DNA of 64,000 nt from Candidatus Nitrosopumilus sp. Its GTDB lineage: Archaea; Thermoproteota; Nitrososphaeria; Nitrososphaerales; Nitrosopumilaceae. The notes below the pieces were generated by a model. The model worked only from the letters and a program-made list of their open reading frames with translations, did no database searches and was not told the origin of the DNA. The position numbers and the translations under genes were made by a program. The stretch spans positions 345,389 to 409,388 of the forward strand of contig JAILWG010000001.1 in assembly GCA_025699075.1 (NCBI GenBank), read 5' to 3'. Positions 9,228-18,636 of the stretch are shown here, piece after piece (the stretch's first letter is position 1; each line of letters starts with the position of its first letter).

Positions 9228-9626
9228 TTATGCTTTAGGATGAGAACACAGTTCTGCCAATACACCATGAAGAGATTTTGGATGTATGAAAGTGACTTTA
9301 GTTCCTGCAGAGCCAGGTCTAATTTTTCCCAAGAATTGTATTCCACAGCCCTCCATTCTTTCCACCTCACCTTCAATGTCATCAGTGTCTAATGCCATAT
9401 GATGCAACCCTTGACCTTTTTTATCAAGAAATTTCTTAATTGGACTCTCATCATTTGTGGGCTGCATTAATTCAACTCGCCCATTTTCTAAATGAATGAT
9501 TGCAACTTTAACACCTTCAGACTCTACAGTTTCAAATTCTACAGAATCAACCCCCAATGCTTGCTGGTATATTTTTGCAGATTCCTCTACATCATTTACT
9601 GCAATTGCAATATGATCAATTTTCAT
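9228..9626 (-). CDS. mce: Methylmalonyl-CoA epimerase
   Basis: A 132-residue glyoxalase-fold (VOC) protein that interconverts the (S) and (R) forms of methylmalonyl-CoA. The metal ligands can be placed: H5 in KIDHIAIAV, H in GLHHMALDT, and E in the C-terminal VLAEL. Length and motifs match the family. In Thaumarchaeota it works with methylmalonyl-CoA mutase (large subunit 12850-14451, small subunit 21027-21449) and MeaB, all in this window but split into three transcription units. It converges tail to tail with the XRE-CBS gene, whose stop is adjacent. Confidence 0.93.
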   Translation of the reverse strand: MKIDHIAIAVNDVEESAKIYQQALGVDSVEFETVESEGVKVAIIHLENGRVELMQPTNDESPIKKFLDKKGQGLHHMALDTDDIEGEVERMEGCGIQFLGKIRPGSAGTKVTFIHPKSLHGVLAELCSHPKA

Positions 9627-9735
9627 CTAAAATACCCCACAAGATTACAGTATTAATGGATTTATTTTATTTTAAAATATAAAAATAATTAAAATTTTAT
9701 TTCAAGGCTAGAATATTGTACGGGTTTTATTAAGG

Positions 9736-10578
9736 GTGGAATTATATCATTACTCCACGATGAATGAGTTAAAAGTGAAAAAAGATTTTACAGATATTTA
9801 CACACAGGATTCTCCATTTGAATATCTAAAAGAAATGGATAGATTAGATTACGATATTTCAGACTCTACAAAACCATTGTACAATGCCATCATAGAGCAA
9901 CTTCAAAAAACATTATTCAGACCTGTTAATGTTTTAGACTTGGGAAGTTCATATGGAATCAACTCATCATTAATGAAATATGATTTAACAATGTCAGAAT
10001 TGAATGATTTCTTTTTAAACGGAACAGAGCCTACAAGAAAAGAGACAAAACAATTCTACGAGGAATGTACAAGTAATGATAATGTAAATTTCTATCAAAT
10101 TGATATTTCAGAAGAGGCTCTAAAATTTTCTGAAGAGATGAATTTGTGTGAAAGAGGGATAAATGTTGATCTTGAGGCGGAGAAATTAAATTTACTAGAA
10201 TCATTTCCGAAAATAGATGTAGTTATTGCAACTGGTTGTATTGGTTATATCGGATACAAGGCATTTTCAAATTTACTAAAAGTAATCAAAAATAGGAAAT
10301 CCAATTATAATGAATTCAAAAAAGAATATACCGCCCCAATCTTTGCATTCTCGGTTCTCAGGATGTTCGATATGAAAGATATTGAAAAAGTTTTTGAAAT
10401 GAATGATTATTCTATTGTAAAAAGTGACATAAAGCCGATACGTCAAAGAAATTTTTCAGATCCTAAAGAAAAAGAACAGACCATCTCCATATTACACGAT
10501 ATGAAAATCAACACTGAAGAATATGAAGACAATGGTAATTTCTACGCCGATTTTTATATTGCAAAATCTAAAAATTAG
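9736..10578 (+). CDS. Class I SAM-dependent methyltransferase-like protein
   Basis: A 280-residue protein whose residues 68-76 (VLDLGSSYG) match SAM-binding motif I of class I methyltransferases, with a later IDVVIATGCIGYIG resembling motif IV. The substrate is unknown. The frame opens at GTG 9736, but ATG 9760 (MNELKV) is equally possible. A strong AT-rich TATA-like tract (about 9670-9690) lies 45-90 bp upstream. No neighbour suggests a pathway. Confidence 0.65.
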   Translation: MELYHYSTMNELKVKKDFTDIYTQDSPFEYLKEMDRLDYDISDSTKPLYNAIIEQLQKTLFRPVNVLDLGSSYGINSSLMKYDLTMSELNDFFLNGTEPTRKETKQFYEECTSNDNVNFYQIDISEEALKFSEEMNLCERGINVDLEAEKLNLLESFPKIDVVIATGCIGYIGYKAFSNLLKVIKNRKSNYNEFKKEYTAPIFAFSVLRMFDMKDIEKVFEMNDYSIVKSDIKPIRQRNFSDPKEKEQTISILHDMKINTEEYEDNGNFYADFYIAKSKN

Positions 10579-10655
10579 TCCAACATGCTTGTTGAAATAA
10601 TGGATTAAAGGTCTAATTAAAAAACTAGAACAGACCATAGTTTTAACGATGTATT

Positions 10656-10787
10656 TTATTTGAAATTTTTGTTCAGATTTACAAAATAATCACATTTCTT
10701 TTTTAGCCAATCCCATTCAGGTCGTTCATCAGATTCTTCATCCACCTTACATCCAAAGGGTTTGATACTATAGATAGTGAACAGCAT
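10656..10787 (-). CDS. Small hypothetical protein, 43 aa
   Basis: Hand translation from ATG at 10787 gives a 43-residue frame with two Cys (FGCKVDEE... and KKKCDYF) and an aromatic acidic centre (ERPEWDWLKKK). The composition looks like a real thaumarchaeal protein, and it sits on the same strand 18 bp after the zinc-ribbon gene upstream of it. No family is recognised. Confidence 0.45.
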   Translation of the reverse strand: MLFTIYSIKPFGCKVDEESDERPEWDWLKKKCDYFVNLNKNFK

Positions 10788-10805
10788 AGAAATCCATACA
10801 TGAAA

Positions 10806-11009
10806 TTAATTGTTTTCAAAATTTTTCTTTTTATGCCTACTTCTAGGTTTTGATCTTAATCGGGTTTTACAACAAGGACATCTACAATCATCAATGTAAA
10901 AATAATGAGCACATAATGAACATCGCTTTTGGCCTGTTGAATAACGTAGACCATTTTTAACAGAAACTGTCTTTAGACGTTCACATAATCCAATACAAGC
11001 CTGCGCCAT
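10806..11009 (-). CDS. Small zinc-ribbon protein, paralog of 45540-45725
   Basis: A 67-residue basic protein with an N-terminal C-x3-C (ACIGLC), then GQKRCSLC...CRCPCC and a tail of RLRSKPRSRHKKK. The C-x2-C ... C-x-C-x2-C spacing predicts a zinc ribbon, and the Arg/Lys tail predicts nucleic-acid binding. It is clearly paralogous to the protein at 45540-45725, sharing the order C-G/R-x-C, RY-x-x-GQKRC, CCK and R-x-KPRS. That paralog overlaps a TFB gene, which hints at a role in transcription. The function has not been established. Confidence 0.8.
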   Translation of the reverse strand: MAQACIGLCERLKTVSVKNGLRYSTGQKRCSLCAHYFYIDDCRCPCCKTRLRSKPRSRHKKKNFENN

Positions 11010-11204
11010 AATTTAGAAGTGAGTTACAAACCAGAAAAAATAATGAAGGGGATTCTGATTTGTCAGTTATACTTGTTTATTCTCCTCCTTTTGATTCATA
11101 ATGATAGTATCCATTAAGAATAGATATACCAGTAGCAACACAATGTAGCACAGCGTATACTCTAAATTCAAATAGAATTTTTTGAAACAATTACTAAGAA
11201 TTGT

Positions 11205-11729
11205 TTACATCGTAGGAAAAACAAGAGTTATTGTGGTTTTACTTAATTTTACTTCTAATTTCTTACCCAGAATATCATAAAACAATTCAGTGGCCAAGGT
11301 TTTTACATACAGAGACCAATTTTTCCCCAGATCATGTTGAATTTTAAATATGACCGTGTTGTTTTTCTTTTCTATATCATGTTGCATCCAAGCAACATTA
11401 AGCCATGTTCGTAGAATCTCTATAAAATCTTCAACAGTGTATTCGCCCTTCATGAAGTTGAGAATATCAGAAAATGTGTCTTTTTCTATCACTTCTGCCA
11501 AATGAACGATTTCTTTTTCAGTCAGTTTCTCAACAGCGTATTTTACAAAAGGCTTTGTCATGGGTAACAATCCAACTTTTCTTTCATATTTCTCCCAAAG
11601 AATATGATTGCTCAATATCTTTGAAATTAAAGCATTAAAATTAATTTTTTCAAGATCTGCTTCTTGTTTTAATTCTTCAATTAAAGAAGAAGGTAATCTA
11701 AGAGATACAGTTTTTGTTTTATCTTCCAA
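11205..11729 (-). CDS. Ribbon-helix-helix regulator with thaumarchaeal C-terminal domain
   Basis: A 174-residue protein. Residues 6-45 look like an Arc/CopG ribbon-helix-helix (KTVSLRLPSSLIEELKQEA). The remaining 125 residues form a separate domain with the signature HDLGKNWSLY (about 143-152). A paralog at 18637-19227 has the same layout and HELGGNWSIF at the equivalent place, so the pair defines a conserved sensor-like domain attached to DNA-binding ribbons. The start is TTG at 11729. It lies upstream of, and on the same strand as, the DUF4242-histidine kinase gene. The ligand is unknown. Confidence 0.75.
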   Translation of the reverse strand: MEDKTKTVSLRLPSSLIEELKQEADLEKINFNALISKILSNHILWEKYERKVGLLPMTKPFVKYAVEKLTEKEIVHLAEVIEKDTFSDILNFMKGEYTVEDFIEILRTWLNVAWMQHDIEKKNNTVIFKIQHDLGKNWSLYVKTLATELFYDILGKKLEVKLSKTTITLVFPTM

Positions 11730-11793
11730 TCCGATTTTCTTTCCTATATTGATGGATATTTGTCTTGAATAAAAAAGATAGGAGTCTTCATGC

Positions 11794-12696
11794 CTAATGT
11801 TTCATATGATTTATTGGTAAACTGATTGTAAATTTTGTAGGATGATTTTGTACAGATATTTTTCCGTTATGAGCTTCTATAATTCGTTGGCAGCTAACCA
11901 GACCCAAGCCAGTGCCTTCTTGTTTTGTAGTGAACAGAGGATCAAATATTTTTGAGATTGTTTTTTCTGGGATAGGTACGCCAGAATTTTCAAATGAAAC
12001 TAAAACATTGTCATCATCTCGAATTATTTGGATATCTATCTTTCCCAGATTATTCATTGCCTGTATAGCATTAAGAAGAATATTAACAAAAACAACACGT
12101 ATTGATTCAAAATCACAATAGATAGGAACATTGTTTTTGGATTTGTTTACATTCACAGTGCGCGGAATTGTTATTCCCTCTAAAGCAGAGTTTAAAATTT
12201 CAGATAAATCATTTAATGCAAAATCTAATTTTTTAGTATTTACAAATCCCAATACATCAGTTATTTGATGATCGATTCGATTTATTGAAGTAATGATTGC
12301 ATTAAATTTGTGAATTTCTTTCTCATAGATTTCAGGATATTTTGATTTTAAAATCTCAATAGAAGACTGTATCACAGTCAAAGGATTTCGGATATCATGT
12401 GCAATTCTAGATGAAAGTTCACCTATTGCTTTTAATTTTTCATCTTTGATAATTTTATCGGTTTTTATTTCATCAATTGGAAAAATTTTATCACATTCTG
12501 TATTAAATTTCATATGATGTTTCTTGACAGATTCAATATCAGGAGCAGAGCAAATACAATGTAAGAGATCTTCTTCGTCATTAAACAACATTTGGTGAAC
12601 TATGACACCAAATTCATCGGCATCATCTTCCAATCCCGCGACTAATTGTTCTTTGGTATATTTGCCCAGTGCATGCATGTCCAAGAAAAGAGGCAT
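11794..12696 (-). CDS. Histidine kinase with N-terminal DUF4242-like domain
   Basis: A 300-residue soluble sensor kinase. Residues 1-75 (MPLFLDMHAL..., AGLEDDADEFG, CICSAPDIESVKKHH) resemble DUF4242, a small ferredoxin-like domain normally found alone. Residues 86-150 are the HisKA dimerisation domain, with the phosphoacceptor H100 in RIAHDIRNPL. Residues 195-297 are the HATPase domain, with N box LLNAIQAMN, a G1-like box (FENSGVP) and G2 GTGLGLVSC. There is no membrane segment, so it senses something in the cytoplasm. No response regulator is found nearby. Confidence 0.88.
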   Translation of the reverse strand: MPLFLDMHALGKYTKEQLVAGLEDDADEFGVIVHQMLFNDEEDLLHCICSAPDIESVKKHHMKFNTECDKIFPIDEIKTDKIIKDEKLKAIGELSSRIAHDIRNPLTVIQSSIEILKSKYPEIYEKEIHKFNAIITSINRIDHQITDVLGFVNTKKLDFALNDLSEILNSALEGITIPRTVNVNKSKNNVPIYCDFESIRVVFVNILLNAIQAMNNLGKIDIQIIRDDDNVLVSFENSGVPIPEKTISKIFDPLFTTKQEGTGLGLVSCQRIIEAHNGKISVQNHPTKFTISLPINHMKH

Positions 12697-12849
12697 TATG
12701 ATTCAACCTACGAAGAGATTAAAAAATGCATGTCTAAACAAAGGATTACACAATCAAAGCAGCGAAATAAATTTTCATCAAAGTTAAATGAGAGGGAAGC
12801 ATACTTTTAGTTCAGCGAAATTTTGAAAATTATTACATGAAAGGTCTAA

Positions 12850-14451
12850 CTAAAAGACCTCTTTTGGTCGATATTCTCCAAACACTTCTCGGAATGTATT
12901 ACTAATTTCACCAGTGGTAGCATATGCTTTTGCGGCAGTGACAATGTAAGGCATAAGGTTTTCTTCAGTATCAGCAGCGCTTTGCATTGCAGATAATGCT
13001 TTTTCTAATTTTTTAGAATCTCTTTCAGCACGTAGTTTTTTGAGTGCTTTCTTTTGTTGCACTTCAATTCTGCCATCAATTCGCAATAATTCAGGTTGTT
13101 CTTCTTCCTCAGAATACTTGTTAACACCTACAATTATTCTGTCACCATCATCAGTTTCTTTTTTGAGTCTATACGCATTTGCTCTAATTTCAGATTGGAA
13201 GAATCCCTTTTCAATAGCCTTAACAGAGCCACCCATTTTTTGAATTTTTTTGAGATATTTCCAAACTCCATCTTCTATCTGATCACATAGTTCTTCAAGA
13301 TAGTATGAACCTGCTAATGGATCAGCAGTTTTTGTAATTCCACTTTCATGAGCTACAATTTGCTGAGTTCTAAGAGCAATTTTTGCAGATTCCTGAGTTG
13401 GTAGTGCAAGGGCTTCATCTCTAGAATTAGTGTGCAATGATTGGGTGCCACCTGCTACTGCAGCCATAGTTTGAATGGCAACACGAACGATATTGTTATT
13501 TGGTTGTTGAGCAGTTAATGACTCACCACTAGTTTGAGTATGGAATTTTAATTGTAATGAACGAGGGTTTTTTGCATGAAACATTTCTTTGAGAATTTTT
13601 GCATAAACTTTTCTTGCAACTCTGAATTTTGCTACCTCCTCAAAGAATTCAATTGTACAACAAAAGAAAAATGACAAACGAGGTGCAAAGTCATCGATTT
13701 TTAATCCTTTGTCAATACAAGTTTGAATATATGCAATAGCATTAGCCAAAGTAAATGCAACTTCTTGAGTTGCAGTACAACCAGCCTCTCTCATATGATA
13801 ACCGGAAATAGAAACAGGATACCAAGAAGGAACTTTTTCTGCACAGTATCCAATCATGTCGCCGATTAATCGCATGGAGGGCTGTGGCGGATAAATGTAA
13901 GTATTTCTTGCAATGTATTCTTTGAGAATATCATTTTGGGTAGTTCCACGAAGTTCATTACTTTTGAATCCTTGAGATTCCCCTACTGCAATATAGTATG
14001 CCAACAATGTTGAGGCAGTAGAATTAATTGTCATTGAAGAACTGACTTTGCCTAATGGAATGCCATCAAATGCAGTCATCATGTCTTTAATGGATGTAAT
14101 TGACACACCAACTTTTCCCACTTCGCCTTCAGCTTGGGGAGAATCTGAATCATATCCAATCTGAGTTGGCAAATCAAAGGCCATACTAAGACCAGTTTGA
14201 CCTTTTTCGAGCATGAATTTGAATCGTTCATTAGTTAGTTTTGCATCACCAAATCCAGAATACTGTCTCATAGTCCAAAATCTATCTCGGAACATCCCAG
14301 GATGAATACCTCTAGTGAAAGGATATTTTCCTGCATCTTCGACAGGTCTCTTTTTTGTAGATTTTTGATAGATTCGTTTTACCGGAAAGTTAGAATCAGT
14401 GAAAATTTTCTTTTCAGGAGTTTTAGATTTAGGGGATTTTTTTACGGCCAT
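12850..14451 (-). CDS. mcmA1: Methylmalonyl-CoA mutase, large (substrate-binding) subunit
   Basis: A 533-residue catalytic subunit of adenosylcobalamin-dependent methylmalonyl-CoA mutase, which interconverts (R)-methylmalonyl-CoA and succinyl-CoA. The N-terminal half shows the acyl-CoA-binding TIM-barrel signatures YPFTRGIHPGM, MRQYSGFGDA and SMAFDLPTQIGYDSD. Further on are GYHMREAG and TQQIVAHESGI. It lacks the cobalamin-binding domain, which is encoded separately at 21027-21449, the usual archaeal split. It starts 4 bp after the stop of the MeaB-like GTPase gene, forming a chaperone-enzyme operon. The mutase feeds the thaumarchaeal carbon fixation cycle. Confidence 0.95.
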   Translation of the reverse strand: MAVKKSPKSKTPEKKIFTDSNFPVKRIYQKSTKKRPVEDAGKYPFTRGIHPGMFRDRFWTMRQYSGFGDAKLTNERFKFMLEKGQTGLSMAFDLPTQIGYDSDSPQAEGEVGKVGVSITSIKDMMTAFDGIPLGKVSSSMTINSTASTLLAYYIAVGESQGFKSNELRGTTQNDILKEYIARNTYIYPPQPSMRLIGDMIGYCAEKVPSWYPVSISGYHMREAGCTATQEVAFTLANAIAYIQTCIDKGLKIDDFAPRLSFFFCCTIEFFEEVAKFRVARKVYAKILKEMFHAKNPRSLQLKFHTQTSGESLTAQQPNNNIVRVAIQTMAAVAGGTQSLHTNSRDEALALPTQESAKIALRTQQIVAHESGITKTADPLAGSYYLEELCDQIEDGVWKYLKKIQKMGGSVKAIEKGFFQSEIRANAYRLKKETDDGDRIIVGVNKYSEEEEQPELLRIDGRIEVQQKKALKKLRAERDSKKLEKALSAMQSAADTEENLMPYIVTAAKAYATTGEISNTFREVFGEYRPKEVF

Positions 14452-14455
14452 ATTA

Positions 14456-15373
14456 TCACTTTAACAGGGATTTTGTAATTTTATCTCCAGCTAGGAATGG
14501 ATCTATGTCTTTGGATTGTAATTTTTTGAGATATTTTGAAAACGTTTTATCGGAAATCAGCATGTCATCAATCTTTTCTTTAATGTTATTTAAAACAATA
14601 TCTTTTAGTTCGGTTTCAAGGCGTTCACGATCCTTTGCATCTTTTGATTTCTTTTTAGACTTCATCATATCCTGAAGGGTTTTGGCAAAAACAGTAATTC
14701 CAGAATTCTTTTTTACTGAGGTTTTCAGAATTGTTGGATTTCGTTCAGAATCACCAATGAAATCACGAACAGCATCAAACAGTTGATTTGTTCCAGCCAA
14801 ATCACTTTTGTTAATTAGGTAAATATCTCCAATTTCGGTCAAACCCGCTTTAATTGTTTGAATACTATCACCAGTATTAGGATTAAAAACAACTACCGTG
14901 ATATCTGCAATATTTGAAATTTCTACTTCGGTTTGTCCAGCTCCCACACTTTCAATAATAATAGGATTAAATCCAGAATACTCTAAAACACGAATGCTGT
15001 TACGCAATGAACGAGAAACTGCACCAGTTGCACCCCTAGACGCTATGCTTCTAATGTATGTACCAGAATCCGTAGATTCACTCATCCTAACACGGTCTCC
15101 CAGAATAGCTCCACCAGTAACATGACTTGTTGGATCAACTGCTAAAACAGCAGGTTTCATTCCTAATTTTTTTAAAGCAATTGCGGTTTTGTTAATCAAG
15201 GAGCTTTTTCCAGCACCTGCAGGGCCAGTAATCCCTACAATCATTGAATTTCCACTCTCTTTGAAAATTTTTTTCAATAATTTTTTAGACTCATTGGGAT
15301 CATTTTCTACAATAGTTATCGCTTTTGCGATAGCACCGCGTTTACCTTTTTTTAGATCAACCAGCAAATCCAA
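14456..15373 (-). CDS. meaB: MeaB/ArgK-type GTPase, methylmalonyl-CoA mutase chaperone
   Basis: A 305-residue SIMIBI-class GTPase that loads and protects the cobalamin cofactor of methylmalonyl-CoA mutase. The P-loop GPAGAGKSS lies at about 50-58. Other signatures are VDPTSHVTGGAILGDRVRM, the ESVGAGQTE switch and the NKSD guanine specificity motif. The start is TTG at 15373. It sits immediately upstream of the mutase large-subunit gene, which fixes its role better than the often misleading name LAO/AO transport ATPase. Confidence 0.93.
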   Translation of the reverse strand: MDLLVDLKKGKRGAIAKAITIVENDPNESKKLLKKIFKESGNSMIVGITGPAGAGKSSLINKTAIALKKLGMKPAVLAVDPTSHVTGGAILGDRVRMSESTDSGTYIRSIASRGATGAVSRSLRNSIRVLEYSGFNPIIIESVGAGQTEVEISNIADITVVVFNPNTGDSIQTIKAGLTEIGDIYLINKSDLAGTNQLFDAVRDFIGDSERNPTILKTSVKKNSGITVFAKTLQDMMKSKKKSKDAKDRERLETELKDIVLNNIKEKIDDMLISDKTFSKYLKKLQSKDIDPFLAGDKITKSLLK

Positions 15374-15418
15374 TATACAATAAATGATTCAGAGGTGCAA
15401 TAAAATCTTGTATACGAT

Positions 15419-15826
15419 CTAGGGGACAGCATAGATTACAGGAGGAATAGATTCTCCCAAAGGATGAATCTCAGTTTTTAATTGAATATGACCAAAATCT
15501 TCATGATCAATTTCTAAAACTATAGGATGGACAGCCCAACCATATTTTGGTTTGGTGGGAAATGGAACAATTTCTATAAACTCTGAATCAGAGAATGTTT
15601 TTTGAAATGATTCATCCATGCCAAGAATTTCCAACACGACACCAGTGGTTTTATCAGAATTATCAAAAAAGGAAATTTCAACATATCCAGATTCATAGTA
15701 AATTGCTTCTACTTGAAATGTTTCGCGAAGGGCATCCTTATCATCAGATGCACCCCCAGTCAAGAAAATAATTGCCAAAATTGTAAAGACTCCAAGAAAA
15801 ATTGGAGGACCAAGTTTTTTAGCCAT
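15419..15826 (-). CDS. Membrane-anchored hypothetical protein, 135 aa
   Basis: A 135-residue protein with a single N-terminal hydrophobic segment (about residues 8-25, FLGVFTILAIIFLTGG) and an extracellular-type beta-rich remainder (many E, F, Y, I; PPVIYAVP end). It probably exposes a small domain outside the cell. No family is recognised. Its start overlaps the end of the aminopeptidase gene by 8 bp, so the two are co-transcribed. Confidence 0.7.
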   Translation of the reverse strand: MAKKLGPPIFLGVFTILAIIFLTGGASDDKDALRETFQVEAIYYESGYVEISFFDNSDKTTGVVLEILGMDESFQKTFSDSEFIEIVPFPTKPKYGWAVHPIVLEIDHEDFGHIQLKTEIHPLGESIPPVIYAVP

Positions 15827-18320
15827 CTTTAAACTCTTTTTTCATACTTCTAAGGAATTTTGAGTTTATTCTAATTCTCTCCAGAGTTTGAGATTGAGTT
15901 CTTTCAGTTCCGGGAGTAGGATTCTTTTTGAAAAAGATTGTAATTTCTTTTTCCATAGAATCGTCTGCAACAGAGGCTATACTTGCAACAATTCTGTTAA
16001 AGAGAGGATTTCCATGACCAACTTTTTTGTTGAGTTTTTTCCAATTTTTCTTTAGCCAAGGCCACAAAACTTTATCGCCATATGGATTTCCAGCAACTTT
16101 CATTATTGGCAACTGCATGTTTTGTGAACGAACTTGGGAAGTTTGAGAGAAATTAAGAGATTTTAAAAGTAATTTTTTGTCTTTGAACCCACATAGTGCA
16201 CCTAAAAATCGGAGTTTTTCTTCCATTGTTTTTGCAGTTTTGTATAATTTTGTAAGTTCAGAGTGAGTTTTTGCATTTCCATTCCATGCAGCAATTGAAC
16301 AAATAGGCTCTACTAAATCAGGAGACAGAGAACTTGTGGATTTTAAGAATTTTCTGTATTTATCAAGCGCTTTATCAGTCACATCTTCATCATTCATCTT
16401 ACCTAATACCGATATTGTGAATCCACGTAGTAATGCATCAGTGTGTTTATCAGATTTTCGTGGCTCCCATCCCAGATTGGAAAGTATTTTTCTAAAGTAA
16501 TTCACAGCATATCCACGAATTTCTTCTGCAAATGGTTCATCAAATGCACGGAAATATAATGAGGCCAAATTATGTGCAACGTTAACTGATGCAAGATAGC
16601 TGTCTTCTTCAAAATAGGCATCCGAAAAGTCAAGATAGTTTCTTACTTGTTCATCTCCTGAAACACATAATGAAAATAAATCATTTTGAATAGCCCACCT
16701 GTCAATTGGAGCTATACGTTTTTCATCTACGAGCATTTTCAAGTCAAGTAAAATCCCTTCATCATATTTTACACGATAGAATCCCTTTCGTCCATAGTTG
16801 GCAACAAAACCCAAAGTATTTTTTGGTAATTTTACAGACATGGATTTCTTTGTGAATAATTTTTTGGAAATTTCTGATTCCAATCCAAGAGACAGTGGAA
16901 TAGACCACAAACCTTTACTGAATTTTTTTTCAGGTTCAAGCAAGTATCTTTTTTGTTTTAATTTTAGAGTATTCCCATCTTGATTAATTTCAACAAGAGG
17001 AAATCCAGGTTGTTTTAGCCAAGTATTGACCATTGATGAAACAGGCATTTTTGAAGCACGGCCAATCGCATCCCACAAATCTTGCCCCTTTGCATTTTGA
17101 TATTTGAAATCAGAGAGATATTTTTTTAATCCTTTTTGGAAATTTGGTTCCCCAACATAGTTCTCCAGCATTCTTAACACACACCCTCCCTTATCATAAG
17201 AAATTGCATCAAAAATTTCACGAATCTCGGCTGGAGAATTTACTTTAACATCTATAGGATGAGTGGTTTTAAGAGAATCAAGACCCATGGCAACGTTCAT
17301 TGCATCCTCAACAAACTGATTCCACAAATCCCATTCAGGATAAAATTTATCAACAAATTTTGTTGCCATAAATGTTGCAAAGCTTTCATTTAGCCACAAA
17401 TCATTCCACCATTTCATAGTTACAAGATTACCAAACCATTGATGTGCAATTTCATGAGAAATTACCTCTGCAATGAATTGTTTTGTTCTAGTAGAGGAAG
17501 TTCTAGGATCATAAAGCAGAATGGTCTCTCTGAAAGTAATTGCTCCCCAATTTTCCATTGCTCCAGCTGCAAAATCAGGAACTGCGATTAAATCCAGTTT
17601 TGGTAGAGGATATTTTAGTCCAAAATACTTTTCATATGAAGTGAGAAGTCTTTTTCCTAAATCCAAAGAGAATTTTCCTTTGGATTTGTTTCCCTTAGTA
17701 GTGACAACCCTGATCTGAATTTTTCCAACCTTTCCTGAGAGATATTCAAATTCACCAACTCCCAAATAGATCAAATATGTTGACATGACAGGAGTTCTAG
17801 AAAAATTATACAAAGTTTTGCTGCCAATTTTTTTCTTTGATTTAATTGGCATGTTTGAAATTGCAGTAAATCGGTTATCTGCAATAATGGAAATATCAAA
17901 GGTAGCTTTTGCCTCAGGTTCATCCCAACAAGGAAATGCTCTTCTGGCATCTGCGGCTTCAAATTGAGTGGTTGCAAGATATTTTGTCTTTCCATTTTGA
18001 ACATATTGACTACGATAAAATCCAAGCAGTCTATCATTTAGAATGCCTTGAAATTCCAAATCAATTGTGAACTTTCCTTTAATTTTCTCAGATAGTTTGA
18101 TTTGCAATTCTTCTTTTTTCTCATTAGTTTTTGGAAAAGATTTGATGAGCTTTCCATTGGATTTTACCACACAGGAAGTGATTTTTAGCTCTGCACAATC
18201 CATAGTTATGACATTGGTGGATTTTTTACAATCTACAGAAATAATTTCGCTGCCAGCAAAAATGAATTTTTTAAGATCAGGTTCAAAAGTTAATTTATAG
18301 TTAATTGGAATTACGTCCAC
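15819..18320 (-). CDS. M1 family aminopeptidase (tricorn-interacting factor F2/F3 type)
   Basis: An 833-residue zinc aminopeptidase that removes N-terminal residues from peptides, probably completing cytoplasmic protein breakdown. The substrate-anchoring GAMENWG motif precedes the zinc site HEIAHQWFGN, with the third ligand in NESFATF about 18 residues later. No signal peptide is visible, which agrees with an intracellular enzyme. The C-terminal 350 residues fit the helical ERAP1-like domain. The start is GTG at 18320; an overlapping ATG is out of frame. Confidence 0.93.
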   Translation of the reverse strand: MDVIPINYKLTFEPDLKKFIFAGSEIISVDCKKSTNVITMDCAELKITSCVVKSNGKLIKSFPKTNEKKEELQIKLSEKIKGKFTIDLEFQGILNDRLLGFYRSQYVQNGKTKYLATTQFEAADARRAFPCWDEPEAKATFDISIIADNRFTAISNMPIKSKKKIGSKTLYNFSRTPVMSTYLIYLGVGEFEYLSGKVGKIQIRVVTTKGNKSKGKFSLDLGKRLLTSYEKYFGLKYPLPKLDLIAVPDFAAGAMENWGAITFRETILLYDPRTSSTRTKQFIAEVISHEIAHQWFGNLVTMKWWNDLWLNESFATFMATKFVDKFYPEWDLWNQFVEDAMNVAMGLDSLKTTHPIDVKVNSPAEIREIFDAISYDKGGCVLRMLENYVGEPNFQKGLKKYLSDFKYQNAKGQDLWDAIGRASKMPVSSMVNTWLKQPGFPLVEINQDGNTLKLKQKRYLLEPEKKFSKGLWSIPLSLGLESEISKKLFTKKSMSVKLPKNTLGFVANYGRKGFYRVKYDEGILLDLKMLVDEKRIAPIDRWAIQNDLFSLCVSGDEQVRNYLDFSDAYFEEDSYLASVNVAHNLASLYFRAFDEPFAEEIRGYAVNYFRKILSNLGWEPRKSDKHTDALLRGFTISVLGKMNDEDVTDKALDKYRKFLKSTSSLSPDLVEPICSIAAWNGNAKTHSELTKLYKTAKTMEEKLRFLGALCGFKDKKLLLKSLNFSQTSQVRSQNMQLPIMKVAGNPYGDKVLWPWLKKNWKKLNKKVGHGNPLFNRIVASIASVADDSMEKEITIFFKKNPTPGTERTQSQTLERIRINSKFLRSMKKEFKDG

Positions 18321-18366
18321 ATTTGGTGTATTTTGGATGCACTTTAAGTAGATTTTCTATTTAGAT

Positions 18367-18528
18367 TTATGTCCAAGGATCAGATTTTTCATCCCAAGTA
18401 ATTGCACTGTATCCATATTCATCCAAGGAATGACTATTTTTCATAGAGATAAGAAGACACTCATCAGAACAATGAGTCATATCAGGATTTTTCATAAACT
18501 TTTCACAATTTTCACAATATTCTCCCAT
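18367..18528 (-). CDS. Small Cys-rich protein, 53 aa
   Basis: Translated by hand from ATG at 18528: 53 residues starting MGEYCENCEKFM with a second pair HCSDEC. C-x2-C plus H-C-x3-C could bind one zinc. The C-terminal third (DEYGYSAITWDEKSDPW) is acidic and aromatic. No family is recognised. It lies just upstream of the aminopeptidase on the same strand. Confidence 0.6.
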   Translation of the reverse strand: MGEYCENCEKFMKNPDMTHCSDECLLISMKNSHSLDEYGYSAITWDEKSDPWT

Positions 18529-18636
18529 GTCAAATAATCAAGCAAATTAATTCATATTATAATTATAGACAATTATCAAATTTGAGAACATATTGTAGCC
18601 ACTGAATCATCTTTATATTCAATCCATTATAGATAT

